A DNA stretch of 64,000 nucleotides from Halotalea alkalilenta (GCF_001648175.1 NZ_CP015243.1:2914001-2978000); one strand, 5' to 3'. Shown: positions 49,969 through 58,746, counted from the stretch's first letter. Numbers and translations: made by a program. Notes: generated from the sequence alone by a model not told the origin.

Positions 49969-50283
49969 ACCCAAGCGTGTGGGAGAAGCCCCACCTTTGG
50001 GTCGTCCAGACGGGTGCGTGGTCACTCAGCGCCACCCAAGTCGCTGATGTCGATCTGCGGCGGCTGCGCGCACATCCCTCCTCCAGCGCTTCGTATACCC
50101 GCCAGAGCGGGCATATGAAGCGCTTTCGAGTCATCGATTCGACGCACGCTAGGCAGCTGCATAGATCAGCGCACGGGTCGCTGGCGCCAGCGCATCGCCT
50201 GGCGTGAAATTTTTGTTAGTACGCTAATAATTCCGTGCTAAATTCAGTGCGCTAAAACCAAGCACACGAGGAGTTGGTACCCT
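49969..50283. promoter_or_regulatory. pagL upstream region with three 14-bp-spaced GCTAA repeats
   Basis: About 315 bases without a gene. Close to pagL, the pentamer GCTAA occurs at 50223, 50237 and 50251, exactly 14 bases apart, within (A/G)(C/T)GCTAA contexts. A TTAG-N4-CTAA inverted repeat spans 50216-50227. The spacing is not a helical multiple but is regular enough to suggest a binding site for a regulator. No other structure was noted in the first 200 bases. Confidence 0.35.
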
Positions 50284-50802
50284 ATGCACCCTGCATTTTC
50301 ACTCGGCATCGCAGCCCTCGCCTGCTTGCCGTGGGTTTCGACGTTCGCCGGCAGCATGACTATCGCTCCCGGTATTACCGGACAGTCCGATGCGACCTTG
50401 CGCTTGGCATACGGCCGAGCGTGGGATAATCGCTGGCTGCAAAGCCAGCGAGGCGAGCTCAGCGGATACTGGGACCTGGGATTGACCTACTGGGAAGAGG
50501 GCGAGGCGGCACCTGACCGCTATTCGATATCCTTCAGCCCAGTGTTCGTCTACCGATTCAACGCCGATGGCTTCACGCCATTCATCGAAGCAGGCATCGG
50601 AGCCGCTGCATTCAGCGGCACTCAGGTCGGCGATCGAGACCTTGGATCACGCCTTGCATTCGAAGATCGTATCGGCGCCGGCGTCGAGTTCGCTGTTCAT
50701 CACGTCATCGGGATACGCGCTATGCACTACTCGAATGCCGATCTAGCGCGCCCTAATCAAGGAATCGAGTCATACAGCCTGTATTATCGCTATTCGTTTT
50801 AA
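50284..50802 (+). CDS. pagL: Lipid A 3-O-deacylase (PagL family)
   Basis: 172-aa outer-membrane enzyme that removes the 3-O acyl chain from lipid A and so remodels LPS. Signal peptide HPAFSLGIAALACLPWVSTF then AGS. The beta-barrel strands alternate in typical fashion, with FVYRFNADGFTPFIEAGIG in the middle and the catalytic region IRAMHYSNADLARPNQGIES near residue 150, containing the family His and Ser (HYSN). It ends in YRYSF, the C-terminal aromatic of outer-membrane proteins. Start ATG 50284 has GAGGAG eleven bases upstream. Single gene, convergent with a LysR regulator. Confidence 0.9.
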   Translation: MHPAFSLGIAALACLPWVSTFAGSMTIAPGITGQSDATLRLAYGRAWDNRWLQSQRGELSGYWDLGLTYWEEGEAAPDRYSISFSPVFVYRFNADGFTPFIEAGIGAAAFSGTQVGDRDLGSRLAFEDRIGAGVEFAVHHVIGIRAMHYSNADLARPNQGIESYSLYYRYSF

Positions 50803-50978
50803 AAAATTCGTCCGAGATATTCAAGCCGAGCAACTCGATAACGCGCGACCCACTAAAATAAACAGACCAGTAAGGCCAGGTGGATGAACTGCAAGCCGAG
50901 GTTGGGCCGATGCTTGCAGCTCTTCCACTGCCCCCCATATTTCCCATACCGAGCAAGGGCGCATCGAGCGGCTGCGGC

Positions 50979-51012
50979 GCGGGCCTTACATCCTCTGAAA
51001 TGAGGCCCGCGT
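50979..51012. terminator. GC-rich hairpin between convergent pagL and LysR genes
   Basis: CGCGGGCCT (50979-50987) / AGGCCCGCG (51004-51012), 16-base loop, starting eight bases beyond the LysR stop codon. No T-run follows on either strand, so it may work with Rho or simply block 3' exonucleases. Confidence 0.45.
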
Positions 51013-51019
51013 GCTGGCG

Positions 51020-51940
51020 TCAGCGGACGGCTCCCGGGATATCGTGCGCGGTGAGCTCGGCGCCGAACGCGGAGACGGCGAAATCAAGAAAGCTCCTAAG
51101 CTTCGGAGTGAGGCGCCTGTCAGGGGCATAGAGCACATGCATCGGCCGCGTCGGTGCTTGGTACGCTGGCAGCAAACGTACCAGGCGGCCATCGGCCAGC
51201 GCGCTGCCGACCAGTTCCAGCGGCTGCAGCAGGATGCCCATGCCGGCAAGCGCAGCGCAAAGCAAGGGCTCACCATGGTCGACCATCAGCCGGGCAGGCA
51301 CCGGCACGACGACACGCCCGTCCGGCCCGTCGAAAGACCAGTGGGTACGCAGCTCCGTATGGGCAAAGCCCAGGCAGTCGTGCTGTTGCAAGTCCCATGG
51401 CGTGAGCAAAGGCGGCCGGCCCTCGAGGTAGCTCGGCGCTGCGCACAGCGCCAGGCGATAGGGCGCCAGGGGTCGAGCGACCAGGCCGCTGTCGGACAGC
51501 TCTCCGACCCGGAAGACCACGTCGTACCCCTCATCGATCAAGTCCACCGCGCGATTGCTCAGGCTGAGCTCCACCTCCACTTGCGGGTAGCGCTGCATGT
51601 ACTCGGGCAGGCGCTCGGCCAGCGTCCGCATGCCGAAGCTCACCGGTGCATTGATGCGCAACTTCCCCGTAGGCGAGGCGCGCGTCTCGGCCGCCATGCT
51701 CTCGGCCACTTCGACTTCCGCGAGGATGATCTTGGAGCGCTCGTAGAAGGCCTGGCCGAAGTCCGTCACGCTTTGGCGTCGCGTGGTGCGGTTGAGAAGA
51801 CGCACGCCCAAGCGTTGTTCGATGAGCCGAACGTGCTTCCCCACCAGCTGCGGCGACATCTGCAGCGCCTCAGCGGCTGCGCTGAACGAGCCAAGATCCA
51901 CGGCTTTGACGAAAACCGCCATGCTGGTCAATCGATCCAT
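51020..51940 (-). CDS. LysR-family transcriptional regulator
   Basis: 306-aa regulator. HTH segment MDRLTSMAVFVKAVDLGSFS, then AAAEALQMSPQLVGKHVRLI and QRLGVRLLNRTTRRQSVTDFG, is the classic LTTR opening, followed by the substrate-binding domain (GKLRINAPVSFGMRTLAERL). The RLLNRTTR and APVSFG motifs place it in the large CrgA/AaeR-like group. ATG 51940 starts the canonical MDRL; other in-frame starts upstream are TTG or ATG without a ribosome site. It is divergent from the NADP-binding reductase and hydrolase genes by about 100 bases and probably controls them. Confidence 0.92.
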   Translation of the reverse strand: MDRLTSMAVFVKAVDLGSFSAAAEALQMSPQLVGKHVRLIEQRLGVRLLNRTTRRQSVTDFGQAFYERSKIILAEVEVAESMAAETRASPTGKLRINAPVSFGMRTLAERLPEYMQRYPQVEVELSLSNRAVDLIDEGYDVVFRVGELSDSGLVARPLAPYRLALCAAPSYLEGRPPLLTPWDLQQHDCLGFAHTELRTHWSFDGPDGRVVVPVPARLMVDHGEPLLCAALAGMGILLQPLELVGSALADGRLVRLLPAYQAPTRPMHVLYAPDRRLTPKLRSFLDFAVSAFGAELTAHDIPGAVR

Positions 51941-52043
51941 TGGAAACATTTCGTTTGTAATGACCAATCATTTTAGTCATTTACCAGTAATTGGATCAAA
52001 TCTACTCTGAAGCTCTCGAACCACCCAACGCACGGGGTTTGCT

Positions 52044-52670
52044 ATGAAGATCGCAGTGATCGGTACTGGCAACATCGGTGCGGCCTACGCGCGCGCACTG
52101 GCGCAAGCTAAATTCGATGTCGCGGTCGGCGATCGCGATCCGAGCAAGGCGGCGGCCCTGGCCCATGAGATCGGCCCAGAGGTGGAAGGCGGCGGTATCG
52201 TTGCCGCGTTCAAGCTCGCCGATACGGTGATCCTGGCGCTGCCGCATCAAGCCGTCGCCGCGGTGCTGGCCGAGGCCGGCGATCTGACCGGCAAGGTGCT
52301 GATCGATGTGAGCAATCCGGTCAGTGAGGACTTCAAGGACCTGGTGGTGGGCCTGACCACCTCGGCTGCGGAGCAGACCCAGGCTGCCGCCCCGACCGCG
52401 CGGGTGGTCAAGGCGTTCAACACGATCTTCGCCAACCTGATTCCGGCCGAGGCTCGCGAAGGCAGGCAGCTGCAAGTATTCGTCGCCGGCGACGATGCCG
52501 CCGCCACCGCGCAGGTGCGCGAACTGGCGCAAGCGCTGGGGTTCGTCGCGGTCGACGCCGGCCCGCTGCGCAACAGCCGTTTCCTCGAGCCGATCGGAAT
52601 GATGAACATCCAGTTCGGCTTCTTCCTTGGCGCCGGCCCGACCACCGCACCGTCCTGGGCACATGCCTGA
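52044..52670 (+). CDS. NADPH-dependent F420 reductase-like (NAD(P)-binding) protein
   Basis: 208-aa Rossmann protein of the F420-dependent NADP reductase/NPN family. KIAVIGTGNIGAAYARALAQ is the dinucleotide loop, VGDRDPSKAAALA follows, and ILALPHQAVAAVLAEAG, VLIDVSNPV and VVKAFNTIFANL are typical later blocks. F420 is not expected in gammaproteobacteria, so it presumably acts as an NADPH:quinone or flavin-type reductase. Start ATG 52044 begins the first beta strand. It precedes an exported hydrolase gene by 50 bases and is divergent from a LysR gene. Confidence 0.88.
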   Translation: MKIAVIGTGNIGAAYARALAQAKFDVAVGDRDPSKAAALAHEIGPEVEGGGIVAAFKLADTVILALPHQAVAAVLAEAGDLTGKVLIDVSNPVSEDFKDLVVGLTTSAAEQTQAAAPTARVVKAFNTIFANLIPAEAREGRQLQVFVAGDDAAATAQVRELAQALGFVAVDAGPLRNSRFLEPIGMMNIQFGFFLGAGPTTAPSWAHA

Positions 52671-52719
52671 ACCGTCATCAGGGCTCGCCTGCGCGCCCAT
52701 CCCTTGCAGGACTAAAACC

Positions 52720-53715
52720 ATGCTGCCACGACTGATACTCAGCCTGAGCCTTGCCCTGACCTCCACCTCCGCCCTCGCCGCACCGGCGCTGCAGGTGCTA
52801 GGCAAGGACTACACCTTCCCCAACCGGATCGAGGGGCTGCCGCAGAAGCTTTCGGATTTTCCCGGATTGCAGATCAACCGCTTCACTACCTCCGACGGCG
52901 TCGAGCTGGCCTACTGGGAGGCTGGCCAGGGCGAACCGCTGGTGTTCATCCCGGGCTGGTCGGCCAACGGCGCTGAGTACTTCAACGTGCTGTACCTGCT
53001 GAGCAAGGACTACCACGTCTACGTGCTCGACCCGCGCAACCAGGGGCTGTCCCAGCGCGTCGAGCATGGCGGTCGTATCGCGCGCTTCGCCATGGACCTG
53101 AAGGAGTTCGGCGACCACCTGGGCCTTAAGAAGGCCGACTACGCCGGCTGGTCGATGGGCGCTGCGGTGCTTTGGAGCTACATCGATCTGTTCGGGACCG
53201 ATGACATCGGCAAGGCGGTATTCGTCGACGAGCCCATTTCGATCTACGCCCACGAGGACTGGAGCGAACAGGAGCGCCTGGACGCCGGAGGCACGACCAC
53301 CTCTCCCGAGCGCATGGTCGCGGGCTTCACCCAGGGCGCGCCGCTCAACGCCCTGGTCACCGATCTGCTACCGATGCAGCGCTCGCAGGCGATGGATTCG
53401 CCCTACTACGCCAACTCCGAGGCGTTCGCCAACGCCTTCATCGAGAACGATCCTCAGGCGGTGGGTCGAGTGCTGTTCGACCACATCACCAATGACTGGC
53501 GCGACGTCATCGAGCACAAGATCGACGTGCCGGTGGCGATCTTCACCGGTGAGGTCAGCAACAACCTGCCCAGCCAACGATGGATGCAAAAGACCATTCC
53601 TGGCTCGAAACTCTTCGTCTACTCTGAGGCTGAACAGGGCGACCACTTCTTGATGTTCAAGAATCCAGTCAAGTTCACGACCGATCTGCGCACTTTCTTG
53701 AGTGAAGCGCCCTGA
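52720..53715 (+). CDS. Exported alpha/beta-hydrolase
   Basis: 331-aa secreted serine hydrolase. Signal peptide LPRLILSLSLALTSTSALAA gives a cleavage site near residue 20. Oxyanion-side motif LVFIPGWSANGAEYF (GW), nucleophile elbow YAGWSMGAAVLW (GWSMGA), acid and base in the C-terminal half (EVSNNLP, GDHFLMF with H). Start ATG 52720 has AGGA eight bases upstream; longer starts precede the signal peptide. The hydrophobic-ester substrate is unknown. It shares its transcription unit with the reductase and possibly the tautomerase remnant downstream. Confidence 0.87.
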   Translation: MLPRLILSLSLALTSTSALAAPALQVLGKDYTFPNRIEGLPQKLSDFPGLQINRFTTSDGVELAYWEAGQGEPLVFIPGWSANGAEYFNVLYLLSKDYHVYVLDPRNQGLSQRVEHGGRIARFAMDLKEFGDHLGLKKADYAGWSMGAAVLWSYIDLFGTDDIGKAVFVDEPISIYAHEDWSEQERLDAGGTTTSPERMVAGFTQGAPLNALVTDLLPMQRSQAMDSPYYANSEAFANAFIENDPQAVGRVLFDHITNDWRDVIEHKIDVPVAIFTGEVSNNLPSQRWMQKTIPGSKLFVYSEAEQGDHFLMFKNPVKFTTDLRTFLSEAP

Positions 53716-53914
53716 GATAAACGCAGCCGCCGGGAGGACATTGCCAGGGAAAACGATGCAGGCAATGGCACGCCTGTGCCTCCTGGCCTACCCATACCGA
53801 GCTCCGGCTCGAAAGCTTAAGCCACATCAAGGTGATCGTGACGGCAACTTCGATTGCCCTGCACGCACATCGCCCCCCGACCCCGCAGTACCACATCATC
53901 AGGAGAAATACGCC

Positions 53915-54116
53915 ATGCCAGTCGTCCGTGTCAGTTGGTTCGAAGGCAAAGATGCGAAAGCCAAACAGGCCGTCGCCGCCGAAATCACCGAGAGCATCGT
54001 CAAGAACACAGGAACCGATCCCAACTACATCTACGTCATCTTCGAGGATGTCAAACCATCCGATTGGGCGGGCGGGCGCGGGCAAGCTGTTCGGCGAGGA
54101 CCCCGAACCGGACTGA
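53915..54116 (+). pseudogene. Tautomerase-family protein, frameshifted
   Basis: A 4-oxalocrotonate tautomerase-like gene that starts with PVVRVSWFEGKDAKAKQAV and is nearly identical at DNA level to the intact copy at 58466-58666. After DWAG the frame is broken by four extra bases in a G/C-rich run (GGGCGGGCGGGCG, from about 54066). Removing four bases restores AGAGKLFGEDPEPD and a stop at 54116, giving 66 residues like the intact copy. As it stands the frame runs on for about 80 unrelated residues. The catalytic Pro2 is present. Slipped-strand mispairing explains the change. Confidence 0.85.
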
Positions 54117-54153
54117 TTTGGCGCCCTGAACGCGGCGCGCGCTCGAGCGCCGT

Positions 54154-54195
54154 GCCGCGCACGACCACCGCCGAACGGTGGCGATCGTGCGCGGC
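54154..54195 (+). terminator. Strong hairpin downstream of tautomerase remnant
   Basis: GCCGCGCACGA (54154-54164) pairs with TCGTGCGCGGC (54185-54195); an inner CACC/GGTG pair extends the structure. It is followed by TTTGCC, a short T tract. It would end the transcript from the reductase/hydrolase/tautomerase unit before the MFS gene. Confidence 0.65.
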
Positions 54196-54414
54196 TTTGC
54201 CCTCCCCGTCAGACGACGGCCGGTCGAAGAAGCAGAGACTCCCCAGCTGCATTGCCACCCACCTGCGCTCGTGGGTACGGGCCGGTGCGCACCGCATGCC
54301 ACGCCCGGCGGATGGAGCTGCCCTACTGCCCCCGCAGCGGTACTGCCAGCTCGGATGAATCCTCGAGGAAACAGGCGCTCGTTCGCCAATGGTCAAATCA
54401 TGGGGTCTGGCAAG

Positions 54415-54705
54415 ATGAATGAAGCGGTAACCGAGGCACAGAGTTCATTCGATGGAAAACGCTACGTCGCGGTCATATTCGCGCTGGCGATGGGTGGATT
54501 CGTCATCGGGCTCAGTGAATTCTCGATCATGGGACTGATGCCGAACGTCGCCAGCGACTTCGGCGTCACGGAACAATCCGTGGGCAATCTGATCAGTGCC
54601 TATGCGCTCGGCGTCGTGGTGGGCGCTCCGGCTTTTGCGATTCTCGGCGGACGTCTGAGACGCAAAACGATGTTGATGGCGCTGATGAGCGCGTACGCCC
54701 GACGT
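54415..54705 (+). pseudogene. MFS transporter, N-terminal part, disrupted by IS3 element
   Basis: N-terminal ~97 residues of a DHA1-type major facilitator. RYVAVIFALAMGGFVIGLSE (helix 1), then FSIMGLMPNVASDFGVTEQS, and NLISAYALGVVVGAPAFAIL (helix 2) before RLRRKTMLMALMSA, where the IS enters. The start is ATG 54415, or 54400 if MGSGKM is used; no strong ribosome site. The 4-base duplication ACGT (54702-54705) is repeated at 55898-55901. Deleting the element with one ACGT rejoins this part with the C-terminal part in frame, so the gene was intact before insertion. Confidence 0.9.
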
Positions 54706-54767
54706 CCCCCCGCACTTGAGTAGCAGGCAGCTTTGGAGTCCAATCCCGAACGAGAAGGAGATTGGAC

Positions 54768-55031
54768 GTGAAGAAGCGTTTCAGCGAAGAACAGATCATC
54801 GGCTTCCTGCGTGAGGCCGAGGCCGGCCTGCCGGTCAAGGAGCTGTGCCGCCGGCATGGCTTCAGCGAGGCGTCGTACTACCTGTGGCGCAGCAAGTTCG
54901 GCGGGATGAATGTTTCCGAAGCCAAGCGGCTCAAGGAACTCGAAGTCGAGAATGCGCGTCTGAAGAAGCTGCTGGCCGAGCAAGTCCTCGAGAACGAGGT
55001 GATCAAGGACGTACTGCGAAAAAAATGGTGA
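54768..55031 (+). CDS. IS3-family transposase OrfA
   Basis: 87-aa helix-turn-helix protein ([20 protein letters not shown], then [20 protein letters not shown]) with a C-terminal leucine-zipper ([20 protein letters not shown]). Start GTG 54768 follows AGGAG at 54756-54760. The gene ends LRKKW; the codons CGA AAA AAA TGG contain A_AAA_AAA at 55019-55025 in phase, where a -1 shift would make the OrfAB transposase. Confidence 0.93.
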   Translation: MKKRFSEEQIIGFLREAEAGLPVKELCRRHGFSEASYYLWRSKFGGMNVSEAKRLKELEVENARLKKLLAEQVLENEVIKDVLRKKW

Positions 55032-55858
55032 GCGCACCGGCCCGTCGTGAGCAGGTGCGCTACATGGTCGGAAAAGGACTCAGCGAGCGGCGCGCTTTGC
55101 GCGCGGTGGGCATGAGCGCCAGCGCACTGCGTTACACACCTCGTCCGGATCGCAATGTCGAACTGCGGGCGCAGATCCAGGCATTGGCGCATCGGCACAA
55201 GCGCTACGGCGTGGGCATGATCTATCTCAAGCTGCGGCAAGGCGGCCATACCGTGAATTACAAACGCGTGGAGCGGCTGTATCAGCACGCGAAGCTGCAG
55301 GTGCGGAGACGCAAGCGCAAGAAGGTGCCGGTGAGCGAGCGGCAACCGCTGATCCGTCCGGTTGCGGCCAATGAAGTGTGGTCGATGGACTTCATCTTCG
55401 ACCGCACGGCCGACGGCCGCGTCATCAAGTGCCTGGTGATCGTGGACGACGCGAGCCACGAAGCTGTGGCGATCGAAGTCGAACGCGCGATTTCCGGGCA
55501 CGGGGTCAGTCGTGTGCTCGACCGCCTGGCGCTAAGCCGTGGCCTGCCGAAGGTGGTCCGAACGGACAACGGCAAGGAGTTCTGCGGCAAGGCGATGGTG
55601 GCCTGGGCGCACGAGCGGGGCGTGATGCTGCGCTTGATCCAGCCGGGCAAGCCGAATCAAAACGCTTACGTCGAGTCCTTCAACGGGCGCCTGCGCGACG
55701 AATGCCTCAACGAACACTGGTTCCCGACGCTGCTGCATGCCCGAAGCGAGATCGAGCGCTGGCGGCGGGAATACAACGAGGAACGACCAAAGAAATCACT
55801 CGGCGGGCTGACGCCCGCCGCCCACGCAAAACAACTGGCAGAAGCTCAGCTACAGTAA
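55025..55858 (+). CDS. IS3-family transposase OrfB (DDE integrase)
   Basis: 277-aa rve integrase domain. N-terminal HTH_21 part ([20 protein letters not shown]), then catalytic residues in [10 protein letters not shown] (D), [11 protein letters not shown] (D) and [16 protein letters not shown] (E), with the family motif [18 protein letters not shown] at the end. ATG 55025 overlaps the end of orfA; production as OrfAB by -1 frameshifting is the likely route to active enzyme. Intact. Confidence 0.94.
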   Translation: MVSAPARREQVRYMVGKGLSERRALRAVGMSASALRYTPRPDRNVELRAQIQALAHRHKRYGVGMIYLKLRQGGHTVNYKRVERLYQHAKLQVRRRKRKKVPVSERQPLIRPVAANEVWSMDFIFDRTADGRVIKCLVIVDDASHEAVAIEVERAISGHGVSRVLDRLALSRGLPKVVRTDNGKEFCGKAMVAWAHERGVMLRLIQPGKPNQNAYVESFNGRLRDECLNEHWFPTLLHARSEIERWRREYNEERPKKSLGGLTPAAHAKQLAEAQLQ

Positions 55859-55897
55859 CCCCGGGCTCTAAATGGTCCCGCTACTGAAAGCGGGGGG

Positions 55898-56834
55898 ACG
55901 TCGCGCCATCGCAAATCTCTTCAGCGGCCTGGCCAGCAGCTACCACTGGATGCTGGCCTTCAGGTTCATTTCCGGCCTCCCCCATGGCGCATTCTTCGGC
56001 GTGGCGGCCTTGGTCGCCGCATCGGTCGCCCGGCCTGGCCAGCGCGGTGCCGCCGTGGCACGGGTGATGATGGGAATCACGCTCGCGCTGCTGGTGGGAA
56101 ACCCATTGGCGGTCAGCCTGGGGCAGACTCTGAGCTGGCGGTATGCATTCATCGCGGTCACGGTCGGCGCGTTGATCACCGTCGCCTTAGTGGCAGTGGC
56201 ACTTCCAACCGACCGAAAGGAAAAGCCCACCCATCCGCTGACCGAACTGGGTGATTTCAACAGAGCGCCGGTCTGGCTCGCCCTGCTCGTCGGTGCGGTT
56301 GGCTTCGCGGGGATGTTTTGCGTGTTCAGCTACCTCGCACCGACGATGCTGAATACCACCCGGGTCTGCGCGAACTGGATCCCCTTCGGGGTGGCCGCGT
56401 TCGGCGTCGGCTCGCTGATCGGGGCGCAACTCGGAGGATGGCTTTTCGACAGGTTTCGCAGCCAAGCGGTCGCCATCAGCCTGCTTGGAGCGCTCGTCGT
56501 GCTGCTGATCTATCCCCTGGCCGCCACTTCGAGCCTGACCATCATCCCTGCCGTGGTGCTGTTGGGGACGATGGGGACCCTCGCTCCGATCATGCAGATC
56601 CACCTGATGGATGTGGCCAAAGGCGCCCAGACGCTGGCGGCGGCTTCCAACCAGGCGGCATTCAACGTTGCGAACGCGCTGGGCCCATGGGCTGGAGGCG
56701 TGGCCATCACCGCCGGACTGCCCTGGGAATCGACCGGCTTCGTCGGTGCCGCCCTGGCGCTGGCCGCGTTGATCATCTGGTGGCTGGCGCCACGCCGGAT
56801 CAAGGAACATAGCCACCCAGACGGACAGGACTGA
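55898..56834 (+). pseudogene. MFS transporter, C-terminal part, disrupted by IS3 element
   Basis: Remaining ~310 residues of the DHA1 facilitator, starting at RRAIANLFSGLASSYHW and including RFISGLPHGAFFGVAALVAA (the helix-4/5 motif typical of AraJ/Bcr-like exporters), GQTLSWRYAFIAVTVGALI, and the C-terminal helices to WWLAPRRIKEHSHPDGQD. It is in frame with the N-terminal part once the element and one ACGT are removed. A start inside the IS could express this piece alone, but half an MFS barrel is unlikely to work. It was probably an exporter of aromatic compounds, by context only. Confidence 0.9.
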
Positions 56835-56899
56835 TCCTGATCGCGCCCTGATGAACGTCTGCGGCCGCAGGCAAGGGGTCGCAGATAAGGCGCCGCGGC

Positions 56900-57820
56900 T
56901 CACGCCAAGGCGCCTCGCTGCGCATACTCCATGAGCCGATCGATCACATAGCGAATCCTCGGCGCGAGCGTCGCCTGCTGGACCCAGAGTATGTTCACGT
57001 CGACCATCACGCCTGAATACGCCTCGAGAACGGGTACGAGAAGTCCTCGCTCGATCTTGGGCCTGACCAGAGGAACGGGCATCTGGCACAGGCCGAACCC
57101 GGCCACGGCAGTCTTCACGATCGACTCCCCATCGCTCAACTGATAAGTGGCCGGCGGCGTGATCTGGGTGTCGTGCCCCCCTTCCCGCACGGTCCAATGC
57201 TGCGGGGGTCCATGGCTCGTCCCGACGATGCAGCGGTGTCCGTTGAGATCGGAAGGATTCATCGGGATACCGTGGGCTTTCAGATAGCTGGGAGATGCAC
57301 AGATCACCCGCTCGAGGCTGGTCAATTTCCGCGCGATCAAATGACCGCTGTCCGGAATCTGGCCGAATCGGATCGCGAGGTCCGCCTCATCACGCATGAG
57401 ATCGACGGTTGCATCGTTGAAGCTCATGGTCAGGGCCAGTTCCGGATGCGGCGCCGCTATCTCCAGCAGGATGGGCAACAGCACGCTCTTGCCGAAGGCC
57501 ATAGGCATGTCGATGTACACCCGCCCCCGCAGCACCTCGTCGTAAGGCGTGATCTGCGCCTCCACCGCCGCGATCCCATCCAGCGCCGCCGAACATGCCC
57601 GGAAGTACGCCTCGCCGTCGTGCGTCAACTGAAGACGTCTCGTGGTCCGACGGATGAGTATCACCCCGAGGCGTCGTTCGAGGCGGCTGATGCTTTTCCC
57701 TACCGCCGACTTGGTAACCCCAAGGCGTTCAGCGGCCAAGGTGAAGCTGCCGGCCCGCACCACGGCAACGAACGCGCCGATGCCTGAAAGTGAATCCGGA
57801 ACCGCCCATTGCCCAGTCAT
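56900..57820 (-). CDS. LysR-family transcriptional regulator
   Basis: 306-aa LTTR. DNA-binding part DSLSGIGAFVAVVRAGSFTL, AAERLGVTKSAVGKSISRLE and RRLGVILIRRTTRRLQLTHD; effector domain from RGRVYIDMPMAFGKSVLLPI, with the CrgA-like LIARKLTSLERVICASPSYL. ATG 57820 is preferred over a GTG 36 bases earlier, although neither has a good ribosome site. Its 3' end faces the broken MFS gene, and its 5' side is divergent from the ABM/tautomerase genes, so it is likely to regulate those, the MFS gene, or both. Confidence 0.9.
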   Translation of the reverse strand: MTGQWAVPDSLSGIGAFVAVVRAGSFTLAAERLGVTKSAVGKSISRLERRLGVILIRRTTRRLQLTHDGEAYFRACSAALDGIAAVEAQITPYDEVLRGRVYIDMPMAFGKSVLLPILLEIAAPHPELALTMSFNDATVDLMRDEADLAIRFGQIPDSGHLIARKLTSLERVICASPSYLKAHGIPMNPSDLNGHRCIVGTSHGPPQHWTVREGGHDTQITPPATYQLSDGESIVKTAVAGFGLCQMPVPLVRPKIERGLLVPVLEAYSGVMVDVNILWVQQATLAPRIRYVIDRLMEYAQRGALA

Positions 57821-58027
57821 GCGCAAAAAACCGATAGTGGAATTTATGTCCACCAATTATAGACCAAACCCCCGTTTATCGACCTCTTGACAACAAATAG
57901 AATTGGAGAGTTTCGCCAAAGGGTGAGAACCCCCGAATGGGATCGGCACCCCGAACCTGGTTGGAGCCGAATCGAGCGCCGATTCGTCGTGCCTTCTTGC
58001 GCCCTTGATCAATCTGAGGAAACACCC

Positions 58028-58384
58028 ATGAGCAAAAGCGTTTACATGGTATTCGAGCTGACGCCTAAACCCGGCCGGCTCGAGGAGTTCAAGCAAATGG
58101 TGGCCGAAGCCGTTATCGCCGCCCGGACCGAACCCACCACCCTGGCCTACGAATACAGCATCAACGCCGACGAAAGCGCCGTTCACATCTTCGAGCACTA
58201 CCGCGACTCGGCGTCAATCGTATCCCACGTCGACGAGACGTTCGCTCCATTCGGCGAACGCTTCGCCTCGCTGGTCGATGTGACCCGCCTGACGGTATAC
58301 GGCGAACCCGATGCCGCCGCCCGAGCCAGACTCGATGGATTCGGCGCGGTCTACTTCACACCTTTCCAAGGCTTCTTCCGCTAA
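58028..58384 (+). CDS. ABM-domain protein (putative quinol monooxygenase)
   Basis: 118-aa ferredoxin-like ABM protein. SKSVYMVFELTPKPGRLEEF, a central NADESAVHIFEHYRDSASIV and the SHVDETFAPFGERFASL helix are diagnostic. It has a C-terminal extension (DAAARARLDGFGAVYFTPFQ). Start ATG 58028 follows GAGGAAA. Family members oxidise quinols or degrade aromatic or carbonyl compounds without cofactors. It is followed by an intact tautomerase, and another ABM protein is at 21520; they share fold but little sequence. Confidence 0.87.
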   Translation: MSKSVYMVFELTPKPGRLEEFKQMVAEAVIAARTEPTTLAYEYSINADESAVHIFEHYRDSASIVSHVDETFAPFGERFASLVDVTRLTVYGEPDAAARARLDGFGAVYFTPFQGFFR

Positions 58385-58465
58385 CGGCTGGTCGGAAATA
58401 GATCGATTTCACTGTGCCGAATCATCGTGACTCGGCACTTTCATCACCCAAGAGAGGGATTGGAC

Positions 58466-58666
58466 ATGCCTGTAGTACGCGTCAGTTGGTTCGAAGGCAA
58501 AGATGCGAAAGCCAAACAAGCCGTCGCTGCCGAAATCACCGAGAGCATCGTCAAGAACACCGGAACCGATCCGAACTACATCTACGTGATCTTCGAGGAT
58601 GTCGCCCCTTCGGACTGGGCTGGTGCCGGAAAGCTCTTCGGCAACGATTCTTCGGACGGTAGCTGA
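58466..58666 (+). CDS. Tautomerase (4-oxalocrotonate-type) family protein
   Basis: 66-aa tautomerase: Pro2 as catalytic base (PVVRVSWFEGKDAKAKQAVA), the helix AEITESIVKNTGTDPN, and the strand YIYVIFEDVAPSDWAGAGKL. The DWAGAGK ending is typical of a subfamily with an extra basic C-terminal loop. It is the intact paralogue of the frameshifted copy at 53915-54116, with more than 90% identity through codon 47. The ATG at 58466 has GAGAGGG upstream. The substrate is unknown, possibly an enol tautomer from aromatic or lipid breakdown. Confidence 0.9.
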   Translation: MPVVRVSWFEGKDAKAKQAVAAEITESIVKNTGTDPNYIYVIFEDVAPSDWAGAGKLFGNDSSDGS

Positions 58667-58746
58667 GCGACCGTCACCGCTTTAGGAGGGATGTGCATTC
58701 TGCAAGTTGATCATGATCGGCGGTATCAATAATCAAGGGATCAAAA

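Larger units (their letters stand above)
54706..55897 (+). mobile_element. IS3-family insertion sequence inside MFS gene
   Basis: 1192 bases with imperfect terminal inverted repeats (left CCCCCCGCACTTGAGTAGC; right end complement CCCCCCGCTTTCAGTAGC) and a 4-bp target duplication ACGT, the size typical of the IS407 subgroup. It contains orfA and orfB in the usual overlapping arrangement. The element appears complete, so it could still move. Confidence 0.92.

Noticed and set aside
54117..54399. Extended tautomerase frame continuing to 54358
   Set aside because: Residues after the slippage are unrelated to the family and run through a terminator-like hairpin.
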